Shown: positions 51,201 to 63,200 of the stretch, in pieces
Numbering within the stretch: position 1 is the first letter of the stretch
How the letters are laid out: the number at the start of each line of letters is the position of its first letter
Origin: Rhynochetos jubatus
Lineage: Eukaryota > Chordata > Aves > Eurypygiformes > Rhynochetidae
Assembly: GCA_027574665.1 (NCBI GenBank)
Contig: CM050656.1
Span: 14,025,501-14,089,500 of the forward strand
Direction of reading: 5' to 3'
Length of the DNA: 64,000 bases
The notes under the pieces: generated by a model
Databases searched by the model: none
Told to the model about the DNA's origin: nothing
The model's input: the letters and a program-made list of their open reading frames with translations, nothing else
Program-made: the position numbers and the translations under genes

Positions 51201-54200
51201 ATAAAATACAGCAACACATAGTATGTTAAGAACCTGGATCCCCCACACTTTTTACTTACAGCTTTTTAGTACAACAAATGATAGCAACACCTGCATCTTC
51301 TGCAGCTCATGCTTCCCTTATTTTTAACTACATCAATGCTGCTTCCTAGAGTCTTATTTCTGGTTTTCACATATATAGCCTTTAGGAATGGCTTATTCTT
51401 GCTGATTCACAGAGATTGATTACATTACCAGACAGGCAATCCACAAAACCTGCAAATCTACTATGAGAGAACAATGTTCTATAAAACAACCAGCATCCTT
51501 TAACATTATTTGCATCCTTAAAGAACAGAAGTATCTGCAAGTAAGTGCAGCCAACTGAGGGAAGAAGTTCACATGAAGACATTGACAAAAACAATACTTT
51601 AGAATAACTATGCATGGAATGAAAGTATATTACTGCCCTAACACAAAACAGGTAAGGTAGTGACTTAGTGACTACTGAAAAGAAATCCCCTGAAAAAGGC
51701 ATTCAGGGAGAAGAAATCCACAACACGACAAATTTCTTGCAGTATTTCATTTAGCACTGAAGTCAGATGTTAAGCATCTAAAATGCACACAGTAGTATGA
51801 GCATAGAGAAAACAATGTCAACATACCATTTCCTTTTAAAATTACACTGCTTCCATCAACAGTGGATTTAAACTAATTTGTACTACATATTCTAAGGTTA
51901 CCTGCAAATATCAATTAAGCCACTGCTCGGTTTCCCCCCCTCCTTTCCCCTTAGTAGCTACTTCTCTAGAACAGAAGAACACAGAGCAGGATTCATTACA
52001 TTTCCAAAGAAATCTGACTGCAGTAACAAGCTACTCTTTCACATGACAAGAGGCAAGCATGGTTCTGCAGAGAGCACCACCGAAAAAATACTAAAATAAC
52101 CCATTTGTTACACCAAAATGAACAACTATGTGGACAACTGTACAAAACTATAAAAGCTAGTCAAAAGAAACACCAACTTCAACTGTACATTGCAAAAAAC
52201 TTCAACAGATTTTTAAGCGGAGTATTTGTAACACAGTGGCTATAAAATCATCATCAAGATGAGTATTTGCCATTTTTATTACAGATCTTTTTGTAGATAT
52301 ATTCCTTTATATAAAATGAAGAGGTGGCATGAAAAAGGCTGCAACATTCTGGCAGTGGTTTTGGATTAAGTGATACTTTTGGTATGCTGAGACTTCAAGT
52401 CAAGTCACTGTGAATCATTCTACTTTTAAATGATGACAACAGATACATTAAAATACTGAACTGAACGCATGCAGAACTACCTTTATAAAAGTTAGGGAAA
52501 TGAAAGCAGAGAGAGTTCTTCGCCAAGAAAGGATATATGAAAGACTTGAATAGAACACTGTAGATTGTAACATCCTCCAAAGCCCTTCTCTTTTTCACTA
52601 ACGGAACTGGTGTCAGGACCAGTGGCCAGCAGAAAATATGTCTTTCATTTATCACAAAATAAAATTGAGATCTGAAGTTCTGAAGGAGCTCTACCTCAAA
52701 CAAATGAGGTACAAGTGACTCAAGTATCTAGCCTTACCATGCCTTCTGTGAATGCAGTTCCATTTCCCCATATGCTCTAGTCCAACCAAAGGATGAAACT
52801 TAAAGGAAAGCAGGATACTAAAACTTTGGAAAGTTGTATTTAAATAAAAACTCCCAGTCTTGACAAAGATAAGCAGAAATATCAAGAAACAGATTCTACA
52901 AAGATGGGTTTCAGAAGAAAATACAAATCTATTATAAGCAAAACCTCAAAATACACAATCCTAACTATTTTTACTGTATTAACAGCAGCTCAACAGGAGT
53001 TTTATCCCTCAAAAAGGACTGAACAAAACATGTTTCTATCACCCTGAGAAGCCATCCTTACATAGGCCAGCAAGAGCTAGAAATACATACTATCGTGTAA
53101 ACGGTGCAAAGTCAGGATCAGTGAGATTGTTAAGGGGCACTGTTTAAAACAAGATACAAAGTCATAGGCTGTTAGGAAAAGAAAACACATCCTTATTAAA
53201 GACCTTTGTGTAAAAACATCCATTGTAAGAAAAGTGAACAGATTTGCACACATCAGTTAACCAAGAGTTCTGCAGAAAGTATCAAACTTGGATGCACAGT
53301 CAATAACTTTTAATAAAGAAGCATATTCCAACTGTAAAAACAATTTCAACATCTCACAAGCAACACACAGGAAGAGTAAAACATATGTGAATTGACAGTC
53401 AGTGAAGAAACGCCTGAAGAACAGGAGCTTTTTCAGACTTCCAGTGTAAAACAAATGAATTGTGAAACACGTTACAAGGACAAAATGGATGTACTCTTAG
53501 TACACTACTGTACATCTGTGACATTTCTTACCTGGATCTGGTGGGTTTGGTGGCTGCCAGTGTGGATAAGCATTTCCCCATCCCTGTGGAGCATACGGAG
53601 CTGGAGGACCACTATAAAAGATCAAGTCATACATATATGGTGAAAGCCAGACCCAGGGTCACCCTACAAAAACAGGAAGCTAGCTGAAGCAGTACTTACT
53701 GAGGTGCAGGGCCAGGAGGCCCTGGATTATAAGGAGCTGGGTTATATGGTCCCATGGGAGCACCAGGACCTGGTGGCCCAGGAGGTCCATGTGGGCCAGG
53801 AACAACACCATGGGGTCCATGGGGAACAGGTGGACCCAATGGATTTACTGGACCCTATAACAAGACAGTTTTTTTCATTATGCACAGAGTGGGCATCTTC
53901 AAGACAATGGCATTAAAAAAATACACTATATTACATTGAAGAAAGCAACTGTTTTCTTTGGATTTCAAGTTTTTGCTTCTTTCAGTGATTCAAGTAATGT
54001 TTGTATTAATTTAAATGGAGATTACCATTTATTATTATAAATATGTTAACTGATTAAGTAATTTGGAAGTGAAATGGATTAAGTGTCCACACAGGAGATT
54101 CACGTCCTATTCTGTTTAGTTACAACAGTAAACCAAAAAAGAGTTGTACACTCACTCCAATCTTTTCTTCTATAAGTTGCCGTGCATAATCTATTTGCTG

Positions 54201-57200
54201 GGGCGTGCCACGGATAGTAAACATCTTCATGTTTGGATCCGCATTAGGTGGAGGATTTCTTTGAAGTTCTATTCTAGCACCAGACTGCTGGCTTATGCTT
54301 TTAATAGTTTCACCACCTACAATGAAACACAGACATGCATTAAAGTGAAAACTAAGATTCAAATCAGAGAAAACCAACTACACGGAAGTTCACAACAGAA
54401 GTGAAGAGACACCTGTTCTTACGAACCCCACAAGAACATTCTAACAACAGTTAAAAACCAAGCTTCTTCAGTGTAGTATAGCTTAGATTGCAATAAACTA
54501 GTAAAAATAAATAATTTTAAAAATTAAAGATCACAACACTGTCATTCAGAAAGAACAACAAAGAATTCCTACAATGCTGTTTTTTCCCCCATTTATGTAA
54601 ATATGTAGATTAAACATGATTAACAACCAATACCCATGGTAACCAGCAAATACAACCTTAAAGCCTAACCTCCCTATAATGCAGTAGGCAAGCACAGACG
54701 ACAAAAAAACCCCAGAAGCTAACCAGATAGCGAAGACCACATTTTTTGCAGTGCACTAAAACCAGAAAGTTAATTTCCCTAAACTAGTTCCTCCTCTTAT
54801 AGGACCCCAAGAAGATACATGCATCGTCAGTAGGCACAAAATTTTCAAAACAGGAGTCATTTGGCATTAAAAAAATTAAATAACAATAATAATAATTAAA
54901 CAAAAAAAACCCACAACCTTCCAAGTCAAGAACTTAACTATGTCAGCCTATTTGTTGTGCCTGGAACACGCATTACAAACAAAAAATTAGGATAACTCAA
55001 GGACTGCATTTAGAAGCATACAGCAAATTATTTTTAAAACAAAATTATTTGAGGAATAATTATTTTTAACTATCAGGAGAGGTTTTTTTAAACTACATAT
55101 AGATACACATATATAAGATATATTGCCTTTGCCAATGATTAATCCAGTTTTGCCAGTGGGAACAATAAAATTGAATTCCTGTAATCCACCAGGAGGTCCC
55201 ATGTTCCAGTTGCCTTGGCCTCTACCCCTTCCTCGACCACCAGGTCCTGGTCCACCAGGGTTACCAGCCTAAAAAGCAGCAGCAGCAAATTAGCATGTTC
55301 TATAAAAGTTACTGCAAACAAACGATAAATGTCAACTGGTTACATCACATCTTTTGTTAAGAAAAACCTTGTTTACTACTCATAGTTTCAACAGTTAAAG
55401 TAGTATCTTTTCCAGAAGACCTAAATTACATTTTAAGATACGTTCTGTACAACTCTGCATATGAAAGATGAAGAAGGAAAGGATATAGAAGAAAGCAGAA
55501 AAGTTTCACATGTACAAAGATGTCATTTTTGTCTGCCTTCTGTACATGCACTGGTGGGGCTAATCTCAAAATAAGCATTTAAACAGCCTTTTAAACACCA
55601 AATACAATTAAAAGTAACAGCATACTGGCTATTAAAACAAGACAACAGAAGCAGCAGCTCTAAAACCAACCAGATCAAGAACTGCCCTGACTTACTGTAA
55701 TCTGTTAATCAGAAAACGGTAACTGTAAAAGCAAGCATTCATATTCCAGGCTGAACTTTGAAGTAGATTCAAACGACACCTTTCAATTATTTTCTGTAGT
55801 TACACGCTCATTTTAAAATTTTACGTCTTTCCAAAAGATTGGCAGGAAGTTGTAAGCAGTAAACAATGTATTGCCCAACCTGAACACTTCGAAGGAGATC
55901 TGTAATAATTTCTGCAGCATGCTGACATCTGTCAGGAGGCCCTGTGATTTGGGCTATTCTATCTGGAGTTGTTCCATCATCTGGAATAAAAATGAACTAT
56001 TCCAGTATGTGTAATCCAGTAAGTTTACACTCAATTCACAGACACTTACAGACATATTACCAACCTGGCTTAAACTGGATCCTAACACCAGCATCATTCT
56101 GTATCTTTTTTATCATCTCTCCATTTCTTCCAATGACAATACCCACAGCAAATCGTGGTATTGGAACCTGAAAGAGAAAAAAAAAAAGTCAAGATGTTGA
56201 TGATGCAAATATTCTCACCAGACTGACACAATTAAAGGATCACATATTAGAAGCGTAAACTAGGGCCAGCCCTATATCACCTTAGGCTTTCTAAAGCGTG
56301 AAGTTTTTGATATTGTCACAAGTCTACCAAATACTAAACAGAAGCAACAAAAAAAAAAAAAAAGATAGCCTACGCACTACAAGTTCTCATAGTGGCAGCA
56401 ATTCCAGTGGACATTATGCTTCTCACAAGCAAAGAACACAAGTTCTAATGGGCCTAAAATGCAGATTCTAGCAGATGAAACTTTCAGCCTCACCTCTGAT
56501 GAAGTTCTGTACTCATTATTTGCATAACAGGTGGACTTGCCAAACGCCAATTTCTATAATGACATTATATACTTAAACTTTTATTTACTTTTTTGATAAA
56601 GAACTCCAGCTAGCTGAAACTGTTCTGGTAATGTAAAGTGAAAGCTGCACACCACTTGAAGTAATAATTTCAGCAATGATCAATACCTACATGCCATAAC
56701 CACTTTCGGAATTTAAGAGCTTTCAGTTGTATTACACAGCTTAACATTTTCATGTCAACATCTCAAAATACAGTGAACAAGTTTTTCAACCATGCTTACG
56801 TCTATCCCTTCATTTCCTCCTATTCTTGACCCATATTCGTTGCGCACCTCTCTAAAGCCACCTTGATCACGAATTAACTCCAGCACCATTTCCTTGGCTT
56901 GCTAAAAGAAGAAAGAAAGTTCATTTAGGTACTGCAACATCAGAATGGATTTTAAAATGCTTTGAATTCTGAAGGACTCCTTACTTGAACTTTATAAGGG
57001 TCTCCAGTTATCCTAAGGGGCTTGTCTGCACCAGTGTTCTGTGGACCATCTTGAATCATGACCATTTTGACACCTGCCCGCTCCTATTTGACAAAAGGGA
57101 GGTCAATACCCACTCAAATCCAGATGTGATACTAATAGGTGTTTAAAAGAAGATACATATATACCTGTAACTGTTTAATTGTCTCTCCACCTTTTCCAAT

Positions 57201-60200
57201 AACTAATCCTGCTTTACTTGCTGGAATCATAATTTCTTGGACTGCATTTCCAGGTCCATCACCATGATGAAAGCCAGGTGCAGGCCTTCCCTTTTCAACT
57301 ATTTGATCAAGTAATCTTTTTGCTGATCTGTGAAGGAACACATACATTTATAAATACACTTGTTCCTGCAAGTACCACTTGCCCACACCTACTGTGCTGG
57401 TACTTTTATTTTGAAGAGTTTTTGCAGAAGAAATATACCTACCATCAATAAGAATTATGAGGCAAATGCAGCAAATCTGTAGCAGTAACAAGTAATTGCA
57501 AGATAATGTGTTAGACCTAAAGCCACCCTAATGTCAGAATACAAACGGTGCTTCTTTACCAAACGCACCTAAGTAAAAGTTACCTCCTCAGACATGATCA
57601 TCATCCCTGAATACTTACACTGATCAAACCTTAATTTGAAACAAAAGATGGAAGCCTTGTCCTTTAATATTTTTTTTAAATACATGTTAATGAGAAGATT
57701 TGAAATTTTTACAATTTACCTTCTTTAGTGCATTACAAATCCCCAGACAAGAAGCTTCTAACTTTGCTTAATTTCAGCAATAATTCAGGTAGCCTTATTC
57801 AGCAGTAATTTTTCTTTAGGAAAAGACATTTGTACTTGTAACCGTTACCAGAATAGCTGACAAAGGCAAGTATATATTCACCACACATGGAAGTCAGTTG
57901 CCATTAAAGTAAAATCATTACTACAGTACTAGTATTAGTTAAAAACTCCTCCCTCTAATACATGAGAATAAACTATAATTAGAAGGAAAATTCCCATAAA
58001 GGAATGACTTCATTAACGGTAACTTGCTTGGCTGCAATCTAAGAGGAGAATGCCATGCTACTTTGCCAAGGAAACATGTAGCTGCAGGTCTTAACTGCAA
58101 ACATGAAGTGGGAGCAGCTGACATAAATCAGGTAATACCAAACATACTACTACATTTAAGATCTTCCCTAGCAAAGCCAGGATAAGCCAGTCTGTAAGTG
58201 GTTATATAAGCTCTGTACCAGTTAAAAAACAAAGCCACAACAAAAAAAAACCCACATAAAAACCCCAAAACAACCCCCATTTTCATTGCCATCGTCCTCT
58301 TCCCTGAACACAGGAAGGCAAAAGTTAACGCTGATAGGTATTACGTAGGCATCACTTGCATAACTTTTGGTATACATTAATTTATACCAGAGACATTTAA
58401 GAAGTCTGATGGGCTGGGCTTTGAGTAACTCCAACTCTTACATATTACCTATTTTCATATTTTCCCTGTGAACTTTCAATTTATGGTGAACAGTTTCTTT
58501 TTAGCATACTCTTTTTTCTTTACTATGCATTCTCAATGCATTTTACTATGCATTACATCTTATGCTCAAGCTGAAATCAGTGCATGGTTACGTATTATCT
58601 ACCAATTTGGACTTGAAAAAGTTCCGCATTTTTGTCTTAAAATTCCAACTATGTTGAGGGATCCGACTGCAGGTTCATGGCCTTTATTCTTACGTATACA
58701 TTTAACTGTCACCAGATTGCCCCTTCAACAGAAGAAAAACATACTATCTTAAATATACTATCTAACGAATGATGGGTACTGCACAGTTAAATATGAAGAC
58801 AAGGAATTTGTTTTACTTACTGTACAGACTCTGGTGTTCCAGTTAGCATACATGATCTTTCAGGCAGGCCTCCACTATCTATAATAACAAAACAAAACCA
58901 ATTCAGCAGTAGCGTTAAATCAGAAAGACATAATGAAGTTAAACATAATATACAAACTGCTGCAACTTCACTCAGTGTGCTGTAACTTTTTGCATTTCTT
59001 TAGACCATAATAGTGATTAGCACAAAACAGTAAAATATACCTTAAATGAAGGTTTAGGCAGGTAGAAACAACAATCAGCCTTCTGAACTCTCTACCGAAA
59101 CCACCCATCAAATAAACAAAAGCACCCCCCCCCCCAAAAAACTAGAAATAGTTACCAGGTGCAATCTGTATTTTACAGCCAGACTCTTGTTGTATACGTG
59201 AGATTTGCTCTCCACCTCTGCCAATTACTTGAAGAAAGAAAATATAGAAAGATTACTTCTACTAACAGCATCTGCTAACATCCCTCACTGTACTACACAC
59301 CCATACTACTTACTGAATCCAACCATCCCATCTGGAACTTTGTACTCCTCTGTCATCACAGACCTACAGAAAACATTACACCAAACAAAAGACAACCATT
59401 CAGAGACCAAACCAGCATTAAACTTATAGATATCCTCCCATTAAACTAAAGAAAGCTAGTGGCCCTACTCTCCTGGTTTACTTGCCTCCCATTAACTTTA
59501 CAAGACACAATGCAAGCACAGTACAACACTGAAGTACGCTGAAAATACACAAATCTCAGCATCTCATCTACCAAAACCAGCCAAAGCCTAATAGCACATG
59601 TGGTTGCTTAGGGAAGAAATGAGCTGAGAAAACTAAGTTGTAGCAAATGTAGCTGACTGCGCCATATGCTCTGTTGAATCTGATTATTTATTTATTTAAA
59701 AATCCATTCCCTTTCTGTTTAGAAGATAGTGTCAACTCCTTCCCCTTCAGATCTGCTTCAAATTTGTGGCTATGCTACCTATATGCTCAGGTAGTAAAAA
59801 CCAGCAATGCATTTTCCTTTTACTAAGCTGGATGAACAGCCTAGGCTGCGAGGACAAAGGAAGAGACAGCAATACAGATGCACTTTAAGTCTCTGGCTTG
59901 GAACTTGAAGCTGAATTTCAACAGATCACACAAATACACAGTAACTGCTTTATGCATTGATACCACTTTTTCAGAAAACTTTCTTGAAACTCCTTTCTTT
60001 CAGTAAAAAGGAAAACCATGTAAGATGCAGTGTAACACATACCTCTGTTGTTGATGCATTGGTGGTAGCTGATTTCCAAAAGCTATAAACAAATATTGTT
60101 AAAAAGTTAAATTCAAACAAGTAGTGTAATTGACAACTAAGCTTATCCTTTGATAATAAAACTTGATTGTATCAACTTCTGTCCAAGCTGACTTTTTACA

Positions 60201-63200
60201 ATAAGGTATCAAGAGGTTTAAAACCAGCTAAAGATTCTCAGCTGTTGCTAACATTGCCAGTTTGACAAAGCAGACTCCACTGCTTCAAGAAGAGACATAA
60301 ACACCCAGCCATTCTTTTGATCTGATTCAAGTATCACCTACCAGAACACTGTTTCAAATTCCTGTTCTGACTACCTTAGACTTGTTTAGTTTTCGGGGTT
60401 TATTTTTTTTTTTTGCAACAAAATAAAATTTACTTACAGTCATTCTGAGGAGCAACTTTCTTAGCATCTGGTTGATCTGCAAAATTAAGATTTTTAAAAT
60501 TTTTTTTGCCAAGAAATTCAAGAAGTGTTTACACCTTTTAGTGCGAGTTGTAACTTTCCAGTGTATTTTAGTCCCCCTTTCCTTTTTTTTTCCTTTTCTT
60601 TTTTTTTTTTCCTCCAATTTCAGGGAGTTGATCATCTGAATAAAAGAAAGAATCTCACAAACACTCAGCACTTGGTTAGTATAGCTGAAAAGATGTTAGG
60701 TTTTTCCGTATTATCTATTCAGTAGTTTAACAAAAGGCAGTTTTCAGAACACACTGTAGATTGCTCATACCCAGTCACTGAAACTTAGCTAAGACAAGGA
60801 ACAAAGTTTAGCTCTGTTGGTTGCTCAAGCTAATGATGCTTCTATAGTAAAAAAGGAAAAAAAAAATCAAATCCATACAAAAATCAACAATGGTTTAAAG
60901 AAAAAAATAATTGACAGTGACCACAAATCTAGATCAAACATCTGAAAAATACAACAGTATCACATGGCAATGTAATCTCAATCTGAATGTTGATATGAAA
61001 CTCCTATCCAAATATCAAGCATTTCATTGCATAAAACTTCAAAAAAAAAAAAGCAGATTCAAATCAACTACATCACTACTATCCAAATCCTTTCTGTACA
61101 GTAAAGGAATAAAAGGCATAATTAACCTATATCTGAAAAGATAAGACTTCAGATGCTTCCTTCCCACCCCAAAATAAAGGTTATATGAACCACCATAATT
61201 TATGTGCAGCAAAAACTCAGACACATATTCCAAGAAATATTTGTGTCAATCCAGAAAGATCCACTAGTTTATGTCATGTTTACATACTAAACACAGGTAA
61301 TAAATAAAAATTCCTGCCTTTAAAAGGAGAGGGCATTCCCTCCCAGTGTGTTGTACTGCTCGGACTTGTCCAAGAGCCATCTACACATAAAATAAAAAGA
61401 ATACATTACATATATCATCTGAAGCATCATTAGCTCATTTTTTGTATATTAAAAACCTCACTGTTAATAGAAAAAAACCCTTTATTACAGGACACAAGAA
61501 CTCCTGATACAAAGCCTTAGTTACATTCTGTAGACTGAGTTTCAATCCTCTTAAAGGAAAAAAAGGCATTGCTCTTTTGTGAGACCTAAGAGAACATTTC
61601 AACAAGCTCAGAGATTTCCTTCCACAATCTAGCCAGGATTTTGTGTGTATATTAAACATATCAAACCCTGTTAAGTTCAAACTGGCTGCTTAGTAAGAGA
61701 CAGAAGACGACACGCACGCATTTCAGGAGTCAGCTTTACTGCAGTATAAGGCAAATCCACAAAGCTGCAACAAGTCAGAAGATTTAAGTATGATCTTATC
61801 AGGGTTCACACATACTACAGGTTTAAATATTAGACTATGCAAAAGTCTGTACAAGGTAGAAAATGTACTTCCCTGACTTTTTTTAAAGTCCTATGCTTTA
61901 ACAATGAAATGCATTAATACTTTTATTTGAAACTGGGCAGTAATAAAGTATACGAAACAAGCAAATTTACGGAGTGAGCACTTCCTACTCTAATTGTAAT
62001 TCACAAACTGTAATCAGTCCTACCCAACAACAAAAGATAAATTACATACCTGTGTAATCGTTTCTCAACCATGCATTTGTCTGCCCCCCATCCCCGGCAT
62101 ACATTTTCCTCTTTTCAGCATTTAAACCACATTTAAAAATATTTTAAAACAGGCTTACATGCACTTCCGGAGAGAGCACAATGGTTTAAAACGAATTTCC
62201 CCATTAAAGTGAAAATGAAAAAGCGTGTAATGATCCATACAAAGGGAACAAAATGTTTTTCTGCTGTGCTATGAAAAAAAAACCAACAACCAACCACAAA
62301 CCAAAAAAACCACCTGCAATCTTCCTGGAACCGTGGCCATACTCAACAAAAACAAATGCAGCAGTAACGAATGCATACCTCCGTCCTCAAGAGGTCTTTT
62401 TTGTCCTCCATAACCGTAGTCGTTTGAATTCATTGCTGTGCCAGCATCTCCTCCAATTTTTGCTGCAATCTAAACAAAAGGCAGATGTTATGAGTAAAAA
62501 TAAAAAAAAATCACTTAGCCCTTAGTTATTCCACATCTTCTACACGATTTTAATCGATCCAGACAATGCATATTAAAATAACCCCAAATAATAACTGCTG
62601 GTAGACACAGTTCTGCTCTCCGCAATTTTATTTTTTAATGTCTTTAAGGAGTCTCCCTGTATTTTCTTCATTGGTTAAAAAAACCCAGGAAAATAAACAA
62701 ACAAGGAAACCTCCTGCCCTTTAAACACCAGCAGCTTCTTTTCTCTAAAAAAAGAGCTTTTAATTTTCTACACATTCTTCGCAAAACACTGTGACACCTC
62801 AGAGGGCCCAACAGCTAAAACTATTTCAAACCTTAATCGTCCCGACTACAAGGGGGTCTCCAAACACTGCCAAAACCGCGACGAGTTACTATCAGACGAG
62901 GAGAAAATTTTGCCCGAGAAATAACGAAAGCATCGCCCGTGGTGCAAAAGGCACAAATAAAACCGCGGGATGAAGAACTTCCGAGAAGAGAGCCGCGGCC
63001 GCCTTGGCTCCGCAGGCCGCAGCGCTTCCCAACCGGTCTGAGCAGGTTAGCGGGCACCCAGTGCGCCTCAGGGAACACAATACGGGCCGCGCGGCGGAGC
63101 CGCCCTCCCTCCCGCCCGCCCCGCCGCCGCGCTCCGGTAACGTGGCGCGCCGCTAGGCCCCGGCCGAGATTTTGCCTCCCCGCCCGCCGGCGGCTGGGAC

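Noticed and set aside
53704-53939. + strand ORFs rich in Gly and Pro
   Set aside because: Shadows of FUBP1 exon 15 on the opposite strand.
58260-58310. Acceptor leading into EEDDGNENG in FUBP1 intron 7
   Set aside because: The only donor-like GT (GGGG|GTTGTT) is weak and does not preserve frame.
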